This document shows positions 9,615-18,191 of a stretch of 37,913 bases of DNA, one piece after another. Below the pieces are notes generated by a model. That model was not told the origin of the DNA, ran no database searches, and worked only from the letters and a program-made list of their open reading frames with translations. The stretch comes from JAOZTV01 sp965371805 (GTDB lineage Bacteria > Acidobacteriota > Aminicenantia > UBA2199): contig CBDUZW010000053.1 in the NCBI GenBank assembly GCA_965371805.1, forward strand, positions 1 to 37,913, given 5' to 3'. The translations under genes and the position numbers were made by a program. Position 1 is the stretch's first letter, and the number at the start of each line of letters is the position of its first letter.

Positions 9615-10904
9615 TTGGAAAATATTTCAACCAATTTGAAAAAAAATATTGGAAAAAATGACATAAAATTACTACAGGAAAAAATTAAAGAAATAGAAAA
9701 TCAATCAGGTATTCAAAAAGCTTATAATTATCTATTAAGATTTGAAGTTTCTAATGAAATTAGAAAACCTTCATTGGCTATCTATGATCATACAGCACAT
9801 ATAATTGGTGGTGGTCAGAAATATGGATTTACAATGGCCCATGCACTCAAGGACCTTTTTGATATTACAATCATTTTAAACAAAGAAGTAACTCACAGTG
9901 ATATAAAAAAATGGTATCATCTAGATCTAAAAAAGTGTAAAATAAAAATAATTTCTATCCCCTATTTTGATCAGTTTGATTCTATTCATCTTGATCCTGC
10001 CAGAATAACACGTAAAATGGAAAACCCATTCCATGCCATCAGTAAGGAATCCGGTAATTATGATTTCTTTATCAACAATAGTATGAATGAAATGGTTTAT
10101 CCATTGGCTAATATTTCTCTTATGGTTTGCCATTTTCCAGAAAGAAGGGCTAAAAGCTATTTCTATTCAGATAGATATACATATGTAATCTTTAATAGTA
10201 AGTATACAGCGGGATGGATAAAAAAAAAATGGGGCTTTGATCCCCATAAACATATATATCCTCCTGTTGATATGGGAAAAAATATCGGAAACAATGTCTT
10301 TAAGAAGGAAAAAATAGTACTTTCAGTAGCAAGATTTGAAAGTGGCGGAAGTAAAAAACAATTTGAAATGGTTAAAGCTTTTATAAGGTTAAAAAATAAA
10401 TATCCTGATCAGCTAAAGGAGTGGAAACTCTGTTTAGTAGGTGGAAGTCAGGGTGAAAACCCATATTTGGATAGTTTAAAGAGTCTTCTCTTGGAAAAGA
10501 AGATTGATTATATAGAATTGTTTATTAATGTTTCGGGTGATAAGCTTAAAAAGTTATACTGTAAGGCAAAAATTTTTTGGCATCTATGTGGATTAGATCA
10601 AACCGATCCTGCCTTAGTAGAGCATTTTGGTATGACAATTGTAGAGGCAATGCAAAACAAATTAGTTCCAATAGTATTTAATGGAGGAGGACAAAAAGAG
10701 ATTGTTGACCATAAAAAATCAGGATTTCTCATAAACTCTATTTTTGAACTTATAGACCATACGATATCCTTAATAAATAAACCTGATTTATTATTAAATA
10801 TAAGTAATTATGCATTATCACAAAGTGCTCAATTCAGTAGAGAACATTTTGAGAAAAATGTAAAAGATTTTTTAAAAAAAACTTTAAGAGATTATAAAAA
10901 TTAA
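9615..10904 (+). CDS. Family 4-like glycosyltransferase (GT-B fold)
   Basis: This 429-residue protein has a C-terminal Glycos_transf_1 half (about residues 220-425): VLSVARFESGGSKKQ at the start of the nucleotide-binding domain, LCLVGGS, and the donor-binding motif EHFGMTIVEAM followed by GGGQKEIV. The N-terminal half begins with a charged helix (1-45), then an acceptor domain with HIIGGGQKYGFTMA. No signal peptide is visible, so it is cytoplasmic or membrane-associated. GGAG at 9605-9608, six bases before TTG 9615, supports the TTG start, and no alternative ATG lies nearby in frame. It probably adds a sugar to an O-antigen or capsule-like glycan. Donor and acceptor are unknown. Confidence 0.85.
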   Translation: MENISTNLKKNIGKNDIKLLQEKIKEIENQSGIQKAYNYLLRFEVSNEIRKPSLAIYDHTAHIIGGGQKYGFTMAHALKDLFDITIILNKEVTHSDIKKWYHLDLKKCKIKIISIPYFDQFDSIHLDPARITRKMENPFHAISKESGNYDFFINNSMNEMVYPLANISLMVCHFPERRAKSYFYSDRYTYVIFNSKYTAGWIKKKWGFDPHKHIYPPVDMGKNIGNNVFKKEKIVLSVARFESGGSKKQFEMVKAFIRLKNKYPDQLKEWKLCLVGGSQGENPYLDSLKSLLLEKKIDYIELFINVSGDKLKKLYCKAKIFWHLCGLDQTDPALVEHFGMTIVEAMQNKLVPIVFNGGGQKEIVDHKKSGFLINSIFELIDHTISLINKPDLLLNISNYALSQSAQFSREHFEKNVKDFLKKTLRDYKN

Positions 10905-10933
10905 TTGTAAAATATGTTTAATTATTGTAGAAT
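10905..10933 (+). promoter_or_regulatory. Promoter giving a leaderless GT2 transcript
   Basis: TTGTAA (10905-10910), 17-base spacer, TAGAAT (10928-10933), then five bases to the ATG at 10939. No Shine-Dalgarno sequence precedes the ATG. The element lies just after the stop of the GT4 gene, so GT2 may be transcribed separately. Confidence 0.5.
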
Positions 10934-10938
10934 ACTTT

Positions 10939-11952
10939 ATGAATAAATTTGACTTTTCAATAATAATATTAACAAAAAATTCATTAGGAACAGTAAACAG
11001 ATTGATTGATTCTTTATTAGAACAAAAATTTGACAAAACATATGAAGTTATCTTTATGGATAATAGTTCAACAGATGAGACAGTTAAATACTTAGAAAAA
11101 ACAATGTTTCAAAACAAAAAAATATATAATGTTCCTGAAGGTGAATTTAGCCATAGTGGAACCAGAATGAAAGCCGCTGAATTAGCCTCAGGAAAATATA
11201 TTGTTTTTTTGACTGATGATGTCATTCCAATTGGTGACATGTTTTTAGATAATTTAACAATGCCGCTTCTTGAAGAAGATGTACCAGCTACATACGGAGT
11301 CTTTCAGATAAATGAGAAAGAATGTGATCCAATTGATGCTTACCTTAATAATGGATGGTATTTAAATTTTGACAAGTCAATAGGACCTATAAATGACTTT
11401 TGCTGGAATTTATTTCCTGCTGAATCTCAAAGAAAATTTAGTAATTTTGACAATTGCGCATCAGCTATAGACAGAAATTTATTACTAGATCTGAAATTCC
11501 CGGATGTTCCATATGGAGAGGATATGCTTTTTGCAAAAAAGCTTCTCAGGAGAGGTTATAAAATTGGATTGAGTAAAAAGGCAAAATTCTATCATTGGCA
11601 TAAAGTAAGTTTTAAATATATGTTAAGAAGGATGTGTATTGATCAACATATTAGTATTCCTGAATTTAATATTTACTATGTAAGAAGAAAAATTGGAGTT
11701 ATTAAAGCTATATCAATAAGAGTTTTACATAGAACATATATAGCTTTTTTCAAACTTAATATTCCATTAAAAAGTAAAATTTATTGGACACTTTATAATA
11801 TAAAAACCCTTACAGCAGATTTTATTGGAAAATATATGGGAGTATTGGATAAGAATTCTATAAATGGGTTTTCACCAATAAATAAACGATTATTAAAGAA
11901 AAAATATGAAATAATTGAGGAAATTAGCAAAAAAAGTATTATTAGAGATTAA
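10939..11952 (+). CDS. Family 2 glycosyltransferase (GT-A fold)
   Basis: This 337-residue GT2 enzyme begins directly with the fold: FSIIILTKNS (residues 6-15), FMDNSSTDET (39-48) and the metal- and nucleotide-binding TDDVIP with Asp 93/94. PYGEDMLFAKKLLRRGYKIG (Glu-Asp at 194-195) matches the catalytic-base region of inverting GT2 enzymes. The basic C-terminus (230-290) may form amphipathic helices on the membrane. It converges with the rmlD-like gene, 11 bases apart, so it is the last plus-strand gene of this glycan block. Sugar specificity is unknown. Confidence 0.88.
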   Translation: MNKFDFSIIILTKNSLGTVNRLIDSLLEQKFDKTYEVIFMDNSSTDETVKYLEKTMFQNKKIYNVPEGEFSHSGTRMKAAELASGKYIVFLTDDVIPIGDMFLDNLTMPLLEEDVPATYGVFQINEKECDPIDAYLNNGWYLNFDKSIGPINDFCWNLFPAESQRKFSNFDNCASAIDRNLLLDLKFPDVPYGEDMLFAKKLLRRGYKIGLSKKAKFYHWHKVSFKYMLRRMCIDQHISIPEFNIYYVRRKIGVIKAISIRVLHRTYIAFFKLNIPLKSKIYWTLYNIKTLTADFIGKYMGVLDKNSINGFSPINKRLLKKKYEIIEEISKKSIIRD

Positions 11953-11963
11953 AGTTATTTATT

Positions 11964-12824
11964 TTAATATTTTTTTTTTATATACTCTGCTAATCCACCT
12001 TTCCAATGTGACATTATATTCAATTTATGCTTATTTAATCCATCATTTTCAAGAACAGAGTACTTTGGTCTGTTTATTTTTATTGCAAATTCACCGGGAT
12101 CTGCCTTGTTTAACGTAACGTTGCTTTTTGACAATCTGAAAATTTCTTTAGCAAATTCATACCATGAGCAGCTACCTTCAGCTGTAACATGATATAAACC
12201 ATATTTCAAATCACTATGAATAACTTTTACAATTTGCCTCGCAATTTCAGCGGTATATGTAGGTGTTAAAAACTCATCATCAACAACTCTAATTTCATCC
12301 CTTTCTTTAGATAATTTGACCATCAGATCAACAAAATTATAACCTTTTGCCATACAATCATGAGTACCATAAATGCCACTAACTCTCAATATATAATGTT
12401 TCTTAGCAATAGTCGAAATAAAATGTTCTCCTGAGAGCTTTGTATTTCCATAGACATTTAAGGGGACAGGAAGATCTGTTTCAATATATGGTTTTTTTTT
12501 CTCCCCATCAAAAACATAATCTGTACTTATATGGAGAACAGGAATATCAAGTTTATTAGATATCTCTGCAAGATTTTTTGAGCCTATACCATTTACTAAA
12601 AAAGCCTTTTCCGGAGCATCTTCACAAGCCTCCACATTATGAAAGGCAGCTGTATTAATAATCATATCAAAGGAAGAGCCTTCGAATACTTTTGATACAG
12701 ATTTTTTATCAGAAATATCAATATCTTCAATTATTAATTCACTAACCTTATCATTATTATTTTTTAAAGCAATACAAATATCACTTCCCAATTGTCCATT
12801 AGCACCAATAACTGCAATTTTCAT
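11964..12824 (-). CDS. rfbD: dTDP-4-dehydrorhamnose reductase family (RmlD-like SDR)
   Basis: This 286-residue extended SDR has the NAD(P)-binding motif GANGQLGSD (residues 7-15), NTAAFHNVEACE, STDYVFDG (100-107) and the catalytic YGNTK (Tyr 125, Lys 129). These are the classic features of RmlD, which reduces the 4-keto group of dTDP-4-keto-L-rhamnose. The start ATG 12824 has AGGAG eight bases upstream. It is third in a minus-strand operon after the rmlC-like and SDR genes. RmlA and RmlB are absent from the window, so the pathway either continues elsewhere or a variant deoxysugar is made. Confidence 0.85.
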   Translation of the reverse strand: MKIAVIGANGQLGSDICIALKNNNDKVSELIIEDIDISDKKSVSKVFEGSSFDMIINTAAFHNVEACEDAPEKAFLVNGIGSKNLAEISNKLDIPVLHISTDYVFDGEKKKPYIETDLPVPLNVYGNTKLSGEHFISTIAKKHYILRVSGIYGTHDCMAKGYNFVDLMVKLSKERDEIRVVDDEFLTPTYTAEIARQIVKVIHSDLKYGLYHVTAEGSCSWYEFAKEIFRLSKSNVTLNKADPGEFAIKINRPKYSVLENDGLNKHKLNIMSHWKGGLAEYIKKKY

Positions 12825-12868
12825 ATATTTATCTCCTTAAAAAAGTTGAGGCAGCTGTAATTCTTCAA

Positions 12869-13831
12869 TTATACCCTTTCTTTTAGCTTTTTAAACACCT
12901 GGATATTATAAAAATTTGGATCTGAAAAATCTGAAAACTTTTCTTTATTGTCAATTAAATCCTCAATGATATCTTCGACACCGTATTTTGGATGAAAACT
13001 GAGTACCTTATTCGCCTTTTCAATACTCACCTTATAATTTCTAAAATCCTGAATATGTTTGATATTTAGTTTTATATCTTCTCCTAGATGTTTTTTTATA
13101 CCCGATTTAACTAGATCCCCTATTTCTCCCACAGTATAATTGCCAGAGGCTACATTAAATATCCCAGAAATATCTTCATTTGCTTCAATTGCTCTTATAT
13201 AAGCAGTTGCTGCATCCTTAATACTTAATACAGGTCTCCATATAGCCGGATTATTGACAGTTATAGTTTTTTCACTCATTGCAAATTTAAACATTGTATT
13301 GACTACAAGATCTAATCTCATCCTTGGGCTATACCCTGATACAGTTCCCTGACGAAAAGCTATCACAGAAAACTTATCATCCTTCATTCCAATTACCGAT
13401 TGCTCACCCTGTAATTTTGACATTCCATAAGGATACATAGAAATAGCAGGAGAAGTTTCATCATATAATTCATCAACAGTATAACCATATACAGAACATG
13501 ACCCGGCATAGATAAACCTTTTTACCCCAGCAGTTTTTGATAAATAAGCCAAAAAAGCAGGAGCAGCAGAGTTAGAAATAAAATTTTCAGATGGTGAGAA
13601 TTCAGCCATTGGATCATTAGAAAGACCGGCAAGAAATATAACCTGATCATAATTTTTCACATCATCAACTTTAAGATCAAAAATATTTTTATTTATTCCA
13701 TTTACTTCTTTTGGTAAGTGATTTCCAAACCAGAACAAATCTATTACATCAACATCATACCCTCTTTCAAGTAGTTCAGGGATCAATACAGAACCAATAT
13801 ATCCCGCTCCTCCAACTATTAATATTTTCAT
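12869..13831 (-). CDS. NAD-dependent epimerase/dehydratase (extended SDR)
   Basis: This 320-residue nucleotide-sugar SDR has GGAGYIGS at residues 7-14, an Asp-containing second strand (DVIDLFWFG) consistent with NAD(H), FAGLSNDP-like FLAGLSND, SCSVYG and the catalytic YGMSK (Tyr 135, Lys 139). It lies 21 bases after the rmlC-like gene and 44 before the rmlD-like gene. A 4,6-dehydratase of the RmlB type normally has a conserved Asp-Glu pair after a Thr near residue 130, which I cannot see clearly here. A C4-epimerase or ketoreductase is therefore at least as likely. Its substrate is presumably the product of the neighbouring enzymes. Confidence 0.8.
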   Translation of the reverse strand: MKILIVGGAGYIGSVLIPELLERGYDVDVIDLFWFGNHLPKEVNGINKNIFDLKVDDVKNYDQVIFLAGLSNDPMAEFSPSENFISNSAAPAFLAYLSKTAGVKRFIYAGSCSVYGYTVDELYDETSPAISMYPYGMSKLQGEQSVIGMKDDKFSVIAFRQGTVSGYSPRMRLDLVVNTMFKFAMSEKTITVNNPAIWRPVLSIKDAATAYIRAIEANEDISGIFNVASGNYTVGEIGDLVKSGIKKHLGEDIKLNIKHIQDFRNYKVSIEKANKVLSFHPKYGVEDIIEDLIDNKEKFSDFSDPNFYNIQVFKKLKERV

Positions 13832-13852
13832 TTCATTATCTCCTTATATTAT

Positions 13853-14422
13853 TTATTTTAACTTAAAATTTTCAGATTCAGGTTTTGATAACCACTCAGA
13901 AAATGATTGTGCACTTTTATCTTTATCGGATAGTGTTAATTCTGTTATTGGCCATTTTATACCTATCTCAGGATCATTCCATAAAAAGCCTGATTCACAT
14001 TTATTATTATACAATCCAGTACATTTATATTGAATCTCAGCAAAATCTGATAAAACATAAAAACCTCTTGCAAATCCAGCAGGTGCATAAATTTGTTTTT
14101 TATTTTCAGACGAAACGACTTCCCCATACCATTGTCCCAGAGTTGGAGAATCTTTTCTAATATCAACTGCAACAAGAAAAGCAGAACCATAGGTAACTCG
14201 CATTAATTTTCCCATTGGTGGCTCCCATTGAAAATGAAGTCCCCTTAAAACCCCTTTTATTGATCGGGAATGATTATCCTGTACAAAATTAGTTGGTAAT
14301 CCTAATTCCTTAAATTGATCAGTTCTGAATGACTCTAAAAAAAAACCTCTTTCATCTTCAAATACCTGTGGTTTTAGAACAATAAGACCATTTAAATGTT
14401 CAGACTCTATCTTAATCTCCAT
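13853..14422 (-). CDS. rfbC: dTDP-4-dehydrorhamnose 3,5-epimerase-like (RmlC family)
   Basis: This 189-residue cupin is the normal RmlC length. The diagnostic GVLRGLHFQ contains the catalytic base His 63, and Tyr 138 in CTGLYN matches the catalytic acid. The ATG at 14422 is placed by GGAGG (14435-14431) eight bases upstream. A longer reading from TTG 14437 would run through that ribosome site and is rejected. Unusually, the segment normally reading GFAHGF is GFARGF here (Arg 119 replaces His), which may alter 3- versus 5-epimerisation or the substrate. It is the first gene of the three-gene deoxysugar operon. Confidence 0.82.
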   Translation of the reverse strand: MEIKIESEHLNGLIVLKPQVFEDERGFFLESFRTDQFKELGLPTNFVQDNHSRSIKGVLRGLHFQWEPPMGKLMRVTYGSAFLVAVDIRKDSPTLGQWYGEVVSSENKKQIYAPAGFARGFYVLSDFAEIQYKCTGLYNNKCESGFLWNDPEIGIKWPITELTLSDKDKSAQSFSEWLSKPESENFKLK

Positions 14423-14605
14423 ATGATATACCTCCAATTAATTAATGTATATTTTATACTAATTATGACATTTTATCAAGCACAGGTTGCCTCATAAAAA
14501 AAAACTATAAGACATCGGTTGCTGCTTCAAAATTAAAACACTATGAAATTAATGGTGTTAACTAATTATTTATTGATTTATCTCTTTGTAAATGGAGGTT
14601 TTTTT

Positions 14606-14671
14606 ATGGGTCAAGTCGAAGCATATACAAATAAATTTAAAAAGACTATAATTGCAATCTATGAGCATTAA
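14606..14671 (+). CDS. Possible 21-codon leader peptide of the O-antigen ligase gene
   Basis: The ATG at 14606 is preceded at seven bases by GGAGG (14594-14598), the best ribosome site in this intergenic region. It opens a 21-residue frame (MGQVEAYTNK...IYEH) that ends at TAA 14669-14671, overlapping the ligase ATG at 14661. The ligase has no Shine-Dalgarno sequence of its own. This arrangement suits translational coupling, but the peptide resembles nothing I know and could be fortuitous. Confidence 0.35.
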   Translation: MGQVEAYTNKFKKTIIAIYEH

Positions 14672-16013
14672 ATCATTACAATTATTTGTTGACAGATCAA
14701 TTCTTTTTTTACTTTCAATCTGTGTTGGAGTAATGCCTTTAATTTATTTTCCCTATGACAAATTTTCATTAGTCCCATATAGAGTTGATGTGATTTTTAA
14801 ACCTAAACAAATTTTTTTAATTGTAGTAGAAATAATTTTACTTTTACTTTTTGTAGTATATTTTAAGATTAATAAAAAATTATATAAAATTAATAATATT
14901 TTTATCCTTCTCGGAGGTTTTTATATTACATTGGTATTTTCTACTATTTTTTCAAATTATTGGAAAATTGCGGTTTTTGGAAGACCGTTTAGACATGAGG
15001 GACTAATAGCTTATTCAACTTATATAGTATTATTCCTGATGATATATATTTTTGCAGATAATACAAAAAAAATAAAGATATTACTATATACACTTTTATC
15101 CTCAGCTGCAATTATCAGTATTTATGGACTTTTGCAATATTATAATATAGACCCTATTTATAAAGACCCATTTATTATTACCGGAGTTTATGCAAATAGA
15201 GCTTTCTCTACTCTTGGGAATCCAGTCTTTGCAAGTTCTTATATTGCAATGTTATTTTCTTTATCTTTTATTCTATATTTTTTCTCAAAAGGAAAGCAAT
15301 TCTATATATTTGGATGTTGTACTGTACTATTTTTTGCTTTTCTACTCGCTACTTCCTCAAAATCTGGAATTATTGGAGCTTTTTTCAGCATTAGTATTTT
15401 TATTTCATTTTACATCAAGAAAGCTGTGATATATAAGAAAAAACTGTCATATTTATTTATTATTTTAATAGGAATATCTATTTTTATTGAATTTACCGGT
15501 AAACCAATAACTCCCTTTAAAAGAATTTCTTCTTTTTACTCAAATATTACTATAAAAAAAGACATTAAAACTGTAAATAAGTTACAAACTAAAAAATCAG
15601 GTAGTGTTGTTTTTAAAAAAGATTTTTCAAGAATGCATATTTATAAAACAAGTTTTAAATTACTTAAAAAAAATCCTCTATTAGGTTCAGGACTTGATAC
15701 ATTTAATAAAGTATTCCCTCAAAAAAAGAACATGCGTTTACTTGATAAAGCTCATAATGAATATTTTCAACTTGGAATAACAATTGGTATCCCGGGATTA
15801 TTACTATATTTGATGTTTTTATTAAGTATTATAAAAAATAATTTTCATAACTATAAAAGTTTCAATCCATATCAATTGGCCTTGTTCTTTGCAATTCTTG
15901 CATATTGGATCCAGGCGATTTTTAATATAAGTGTAGTTTCAGTTGCCCCAATATATTGGGGATTAATGGGACTGAATTTAGCTGTTTTGAAAATCGAAAA
16001 ATTGAAAAACTGA
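14661..16013 (+). CDS. O-antigen ligase/polymerase family membrane protein
   Basis: This protein of about 450 residues has some 11-12 hydrophobic helices. The large periplasmic loop (about residues 285-370) contains NPLLGSGLDTFNKVFP and KAHNEYFQLGITIGIPG, the signature of the Wzy_C/WaaL superfamily. It ligates or polymerises undecaprenyl-linked glycans on the periplasmic face. ATG 14661 is chosen over TTG 14652. Neither has a clear ribosome site, and translation may depend on the overlapping small frame at 14606. It is the likely end-user of the glycan made by the GT4, GT2 and deoxysugar genes. Ligase versus polymerase cannot be decided from motifs. Confidence 0.85.
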   Translation: MSIKSLQLFVDRSILFLLSICVGVMPLIYFPYDKFSLVPYRVDVIFKPKQIFLIVVEIILLLLFVVYFKINKKLYKINNIFILLGGFYITLVFSTIFSNYWKIAVFGRPFRHEGLIAYSTYIVLFLMIYIFADNTKKIKILLYTLLSSAAIISIYGLLQYYNIDPIYKDPFIITGVYANRAFSTLGNPVFASSYIAMLFSLSFILYFFSKGKQFYIFGCCTVLFFAFLLATSSKSGIIGAFFSISIFISFYIKKAVIYKKKLSYLFIILIGISIFIEFTGKPITPFKRISSFYSNITIKKDIKTVNKLQTKKSGSVVFKKDFSRMHIYKTSFKLLKKNPLLGSGLDTFNKVFPQKKNMRLLDKAHNEYFQLGITIGIPGLLLYLMFLLSIIKNNFHNYKSFNPYQLALFFAILAYWIQAIFNISVVSVAPIYWGLMGLNLAVLKIEKLKN

Positions 16014-16047
16014 AACCTTTATGTTAAAATATCAAATTGGAGGATCT

Positions 16048-17391
16048 ATGAAATACATATATTTAATCTTATTAATCATATTCTTTTTAAGTTGTTCTAC
16101 AACGGTCACAAAAGTAGATATCAGTCTTGATTTGCCTGAGTTGACAAGTGGAAATTACTTCGACCCAGCATATAAAGAAGCATGGAGAAATTTGAGAGAT
16201 GGTGAGTATAAACTTGCAATGGAAAATTTTCAGAAAAGTACAATTGAAGATGATATGTTATTTGTAGGATATGGATATGTATTCTTATATCAAAATAAAT
16301 TCAATTTTGCTTTAGATAATTTTAATAAAACTTTAGAAATAGATCCAGATAATATTTTAGCTGCAATGGGAATAGGTTTGGTATTTGAATTAACGGAAAA
16401 CGAAAAAAGAGCTTTTGACACATATTCAGAATTACTAATAAAATTTCCGAAAAATGAACAGATAAATGAAAAATACAGAACATTAAAAAAGAAAAAAACG
16501 GAAGAATATTTATCAAAAGCTGAAGATATGGAGAATCAACAAAACGAAGAGGAATACATAAAACATTTTAAGGAAGTATTATATTATTCTCCAGAATTAA
16601 TTGAAATTAAAATTAAAATTGCTGATTATTATGAAAAAAATGGAAAAAATATACAAGCTGCTAAATACTACGAACTATTAATAAGTGAGTCTCCAAAAAA
16701 CACTGAAGTTTTAAACAAACTTGGGATGCTCTATGAAAAAATGGAAAAAATTGATGAAGCAGTGCTTGTATATAAAAAACTTTCAAATATTGAACCTGAA
16801 AACATTACAATTTCAAATAAAATAAATGACTTGAAAATTAAGTTTTTTGATAATAATCTTCCCAGAAAATTTAAAGATATTTTTTTTAAGACAGAATTGA
16901 CTAAAGAAGATCTCGCAGCTTTGATAGGATTTTATTTTGATAAATACCTTAATTCTGAGGGAGTAAAAATAAAAATTATTACAGATATTGAAAAATCATA
17001 TGCAAGAAAAGAAATAATAAAAATTTGCTCACTGGATATAATGAAGGTGAGGCCAGGTCATAGATTTTCACGAAGGACTATTTTAAAGAGATCGGGATTT
17101 GCAAAAATTATTACTCTCCTTCTGGATTATTTAAAAGATTCAGAATATCTAATTAATTTTAAACCTAAAGATATAGATGAAATCACTGAACCGATTGATA
17201 TTAGTCCAATTCATAAAGACTATAAACTTATTAAAAGATTATTAAACTCAAATATTATGAAATTAGATAATGAAAATAGATTTAATCAATCAGAAGATAT
17301 CAATCCGGCAGATGTGATTTCATCATTAAAAAAGATACTTAACAACATTACTTTTGAAAAGAAACCCTCTCTTTATAAGATTTTGGAATGA
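16048..17391 (+). CDS. TPR lipoprotein with SLH-like C-terminal repeats
   Basis: This 447-residue protein has a lipoprotein signal peptide ending FFLSC (Cys 16). The start is ATG 16048 with GGAGG at 16039-16043. An upstream in-frame ATG (16021) reads through that site and is rejected. Residues about 35-270 hold several TPR units, for example AMENFQKSTIEDDMLFVGYG and FALDNFNKTLEIDPDNILAA. Residues about 300-440 contain two segments ending GHRFSRRTILKRSGFA and ENRFNQSEDINPADV, resembling S-layer-homology-type modules. That would make it an envelope scaffold. It follows the ligase gene by 34 bases and overlaps the convergent exported-protein gene by 44 bases at the 3' end. Confidence 0.8.
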   Translation: MKYIYLILLIIFFLSCSTTVTKVDISLDLPELTSGNYFDPAYKEAWRNLRDGEYKLAMENFQKSTIEDDMLFVGYGYVFLYQNKFNFALDNFNKTLEIDPDNILAAMGIGLVFELTENEKRAFDTYSELLIKFPKNEQINEKYRTLKKKKTEEYLSKAEDMENQQNEEEYIKHFKEVLYYSPELIEIKIKIADYYEKNGKNIQAAKYYELLISESPKNTEVLNKLGMLYEKMEKIDEAVLVYKKLSNIEPENITISNKINDLKIKFFDNNLPRKFKDIFFKTELTKEDLAALIGFYFDKYLNSEGVKIKIITDIEKSYARKEIIKICSLDIMKVRPGHRFSRRTILKRSGFAKIITLLLDYLKDSEYLINFKPKDIDEITEPIDISPIHKDYKLIKRLLNSNIMKLDNENRFNQSEDINPADVISSLKKILNNITFEKKPSLYKILE

Positions 17392-18109
17392 CAAAAATAT
17401 CCGCAGGAGCCTTTTTATATGAAATTTTTTTTAATACTGTAGTTATTATCAATTTTCTAATTAGAAGATCCATCTCTACTACAGATTTAATTTGAATTCC
17501 TTTTATTTTCTTTAAAACATTATAAAAACTTCGTCTATTTTTTTTTTCAACTTCAGGTAAATTGGGATAAAAATTATTTATTAAAGAACTTGAGTTAAGC
17601 ATACTTAAAGAGGAGTTTTCTGTAAGGTAGCTATCATTAAATATTTCTTCAGAAGACCATATCTTAATTTTAATCATCATCATCATAAAATTTAATGTGA
17701 TTTTATACGTTTTACAATTATATTTCCCAATTTTTTCCATCAAATTCAATTCTTTAACTTTTAGCTTAGGAAGTTTGTTAATCCTGATTGCTGTCAATTC
17801 TTTCGGCAATAAATTTGAAAAAATTATAGGAAAAGATATTTTAAAAAACTCCTTCTTCTTATTGTCAATGATAATAATATTGTTTTTTTTTTTATTCTTA
17901 AAAAGATTTACTATTGTTATAACATCTCCATTTATAGTAACAATCCTATCTCCAATAATCCATTTTATTTGTTCTGTTTTTTTTATAGATCTAATTCCAG
18001 ATTTTGGGTCAAGATCTTCGACTTGTACTTCCTGTAAGATTTGTATATCACTTAAAGCTATGATTCTTAAAATAAAAATAAATATAATTAATAAAAGTTT
18101 TTTAAACAA
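17348..18109 (-). CDS. Exported DUF4412-like protein, paralogue 1
   Basis: This 253-residue protein has a signal peptide (residues 1-20). Its layout parallels the next gene upstream: a WIIGDRIVTINGDVITIV strand, a kinase-like IIIDNKKKEFFKI strand, a KYNCKTYKI segment, a conserved Trp, and a final AD.FVIPKSYK motif. This is the pattern of DUF4412-type periplasmic proteins. The start is TTG 18109, supported by GGAG at 18118-18115. The 3' end overlaps the convergent TPR lipoprotein gene by 44 bases. It lies directly downstream of the terminator of paralogue 2, with almost no room for its own promoter. Function unknown. Confidence 0.7.
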   Translation of the reverse strand: MFKKLLLIIFIFILRIIALSDIQILQEVQVEDLDPKSGIRSIKKTEQIKWIIGDRIVTINGDVITIVNLFKNKKKNNIIIIDNKKKEFFKISFPIIFSNLLPKELTAIRINKLPKLKVKELNLMEKIGKYNCKTYKITLNFMMMMIKIKIWSSEEIFNDSYLTENSSLSMLNSSSLINNFYPNLPEVEKKNRRSFYNVLKKIKGIQIKSVVEMDLLIRKLIITTVLKKISYKKAPADIFVIPKSYKERVSFQK

Positions 18110-18141
18110 TGTATCTCCATTTTTGGATCTGATTTGTTAGT

Positions 18142-18170
18142 AAAAAAAAAGGACGTGATAAATCACGCCC
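18142..18170 (-). terminator. Rho-independent terminator after DUF4412 paralogue 2
   Basis: On the minus strand GGGCGTGA (18170-18163), loop TTTA and TCACGTCC (18158-18151) form an eight-base-pair stem with one G-U, followed by nine T residues (18150-18142). It is a textbook terminator 22 bases beyond the stop codon at 18192 and it also precedes the downstream paralogue. Confidence 0.9.
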
Positions 18171-18191
18171 TTATTATATTTAAAAACTGAA

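Noticed and set aside
14438..14600. Riboswitch in the region between rfbC and the O-antigen ligase
   Set aside because: No conserved aptamer motif or stable stem could be found by eye. It looks like a plain divergent promoter region.
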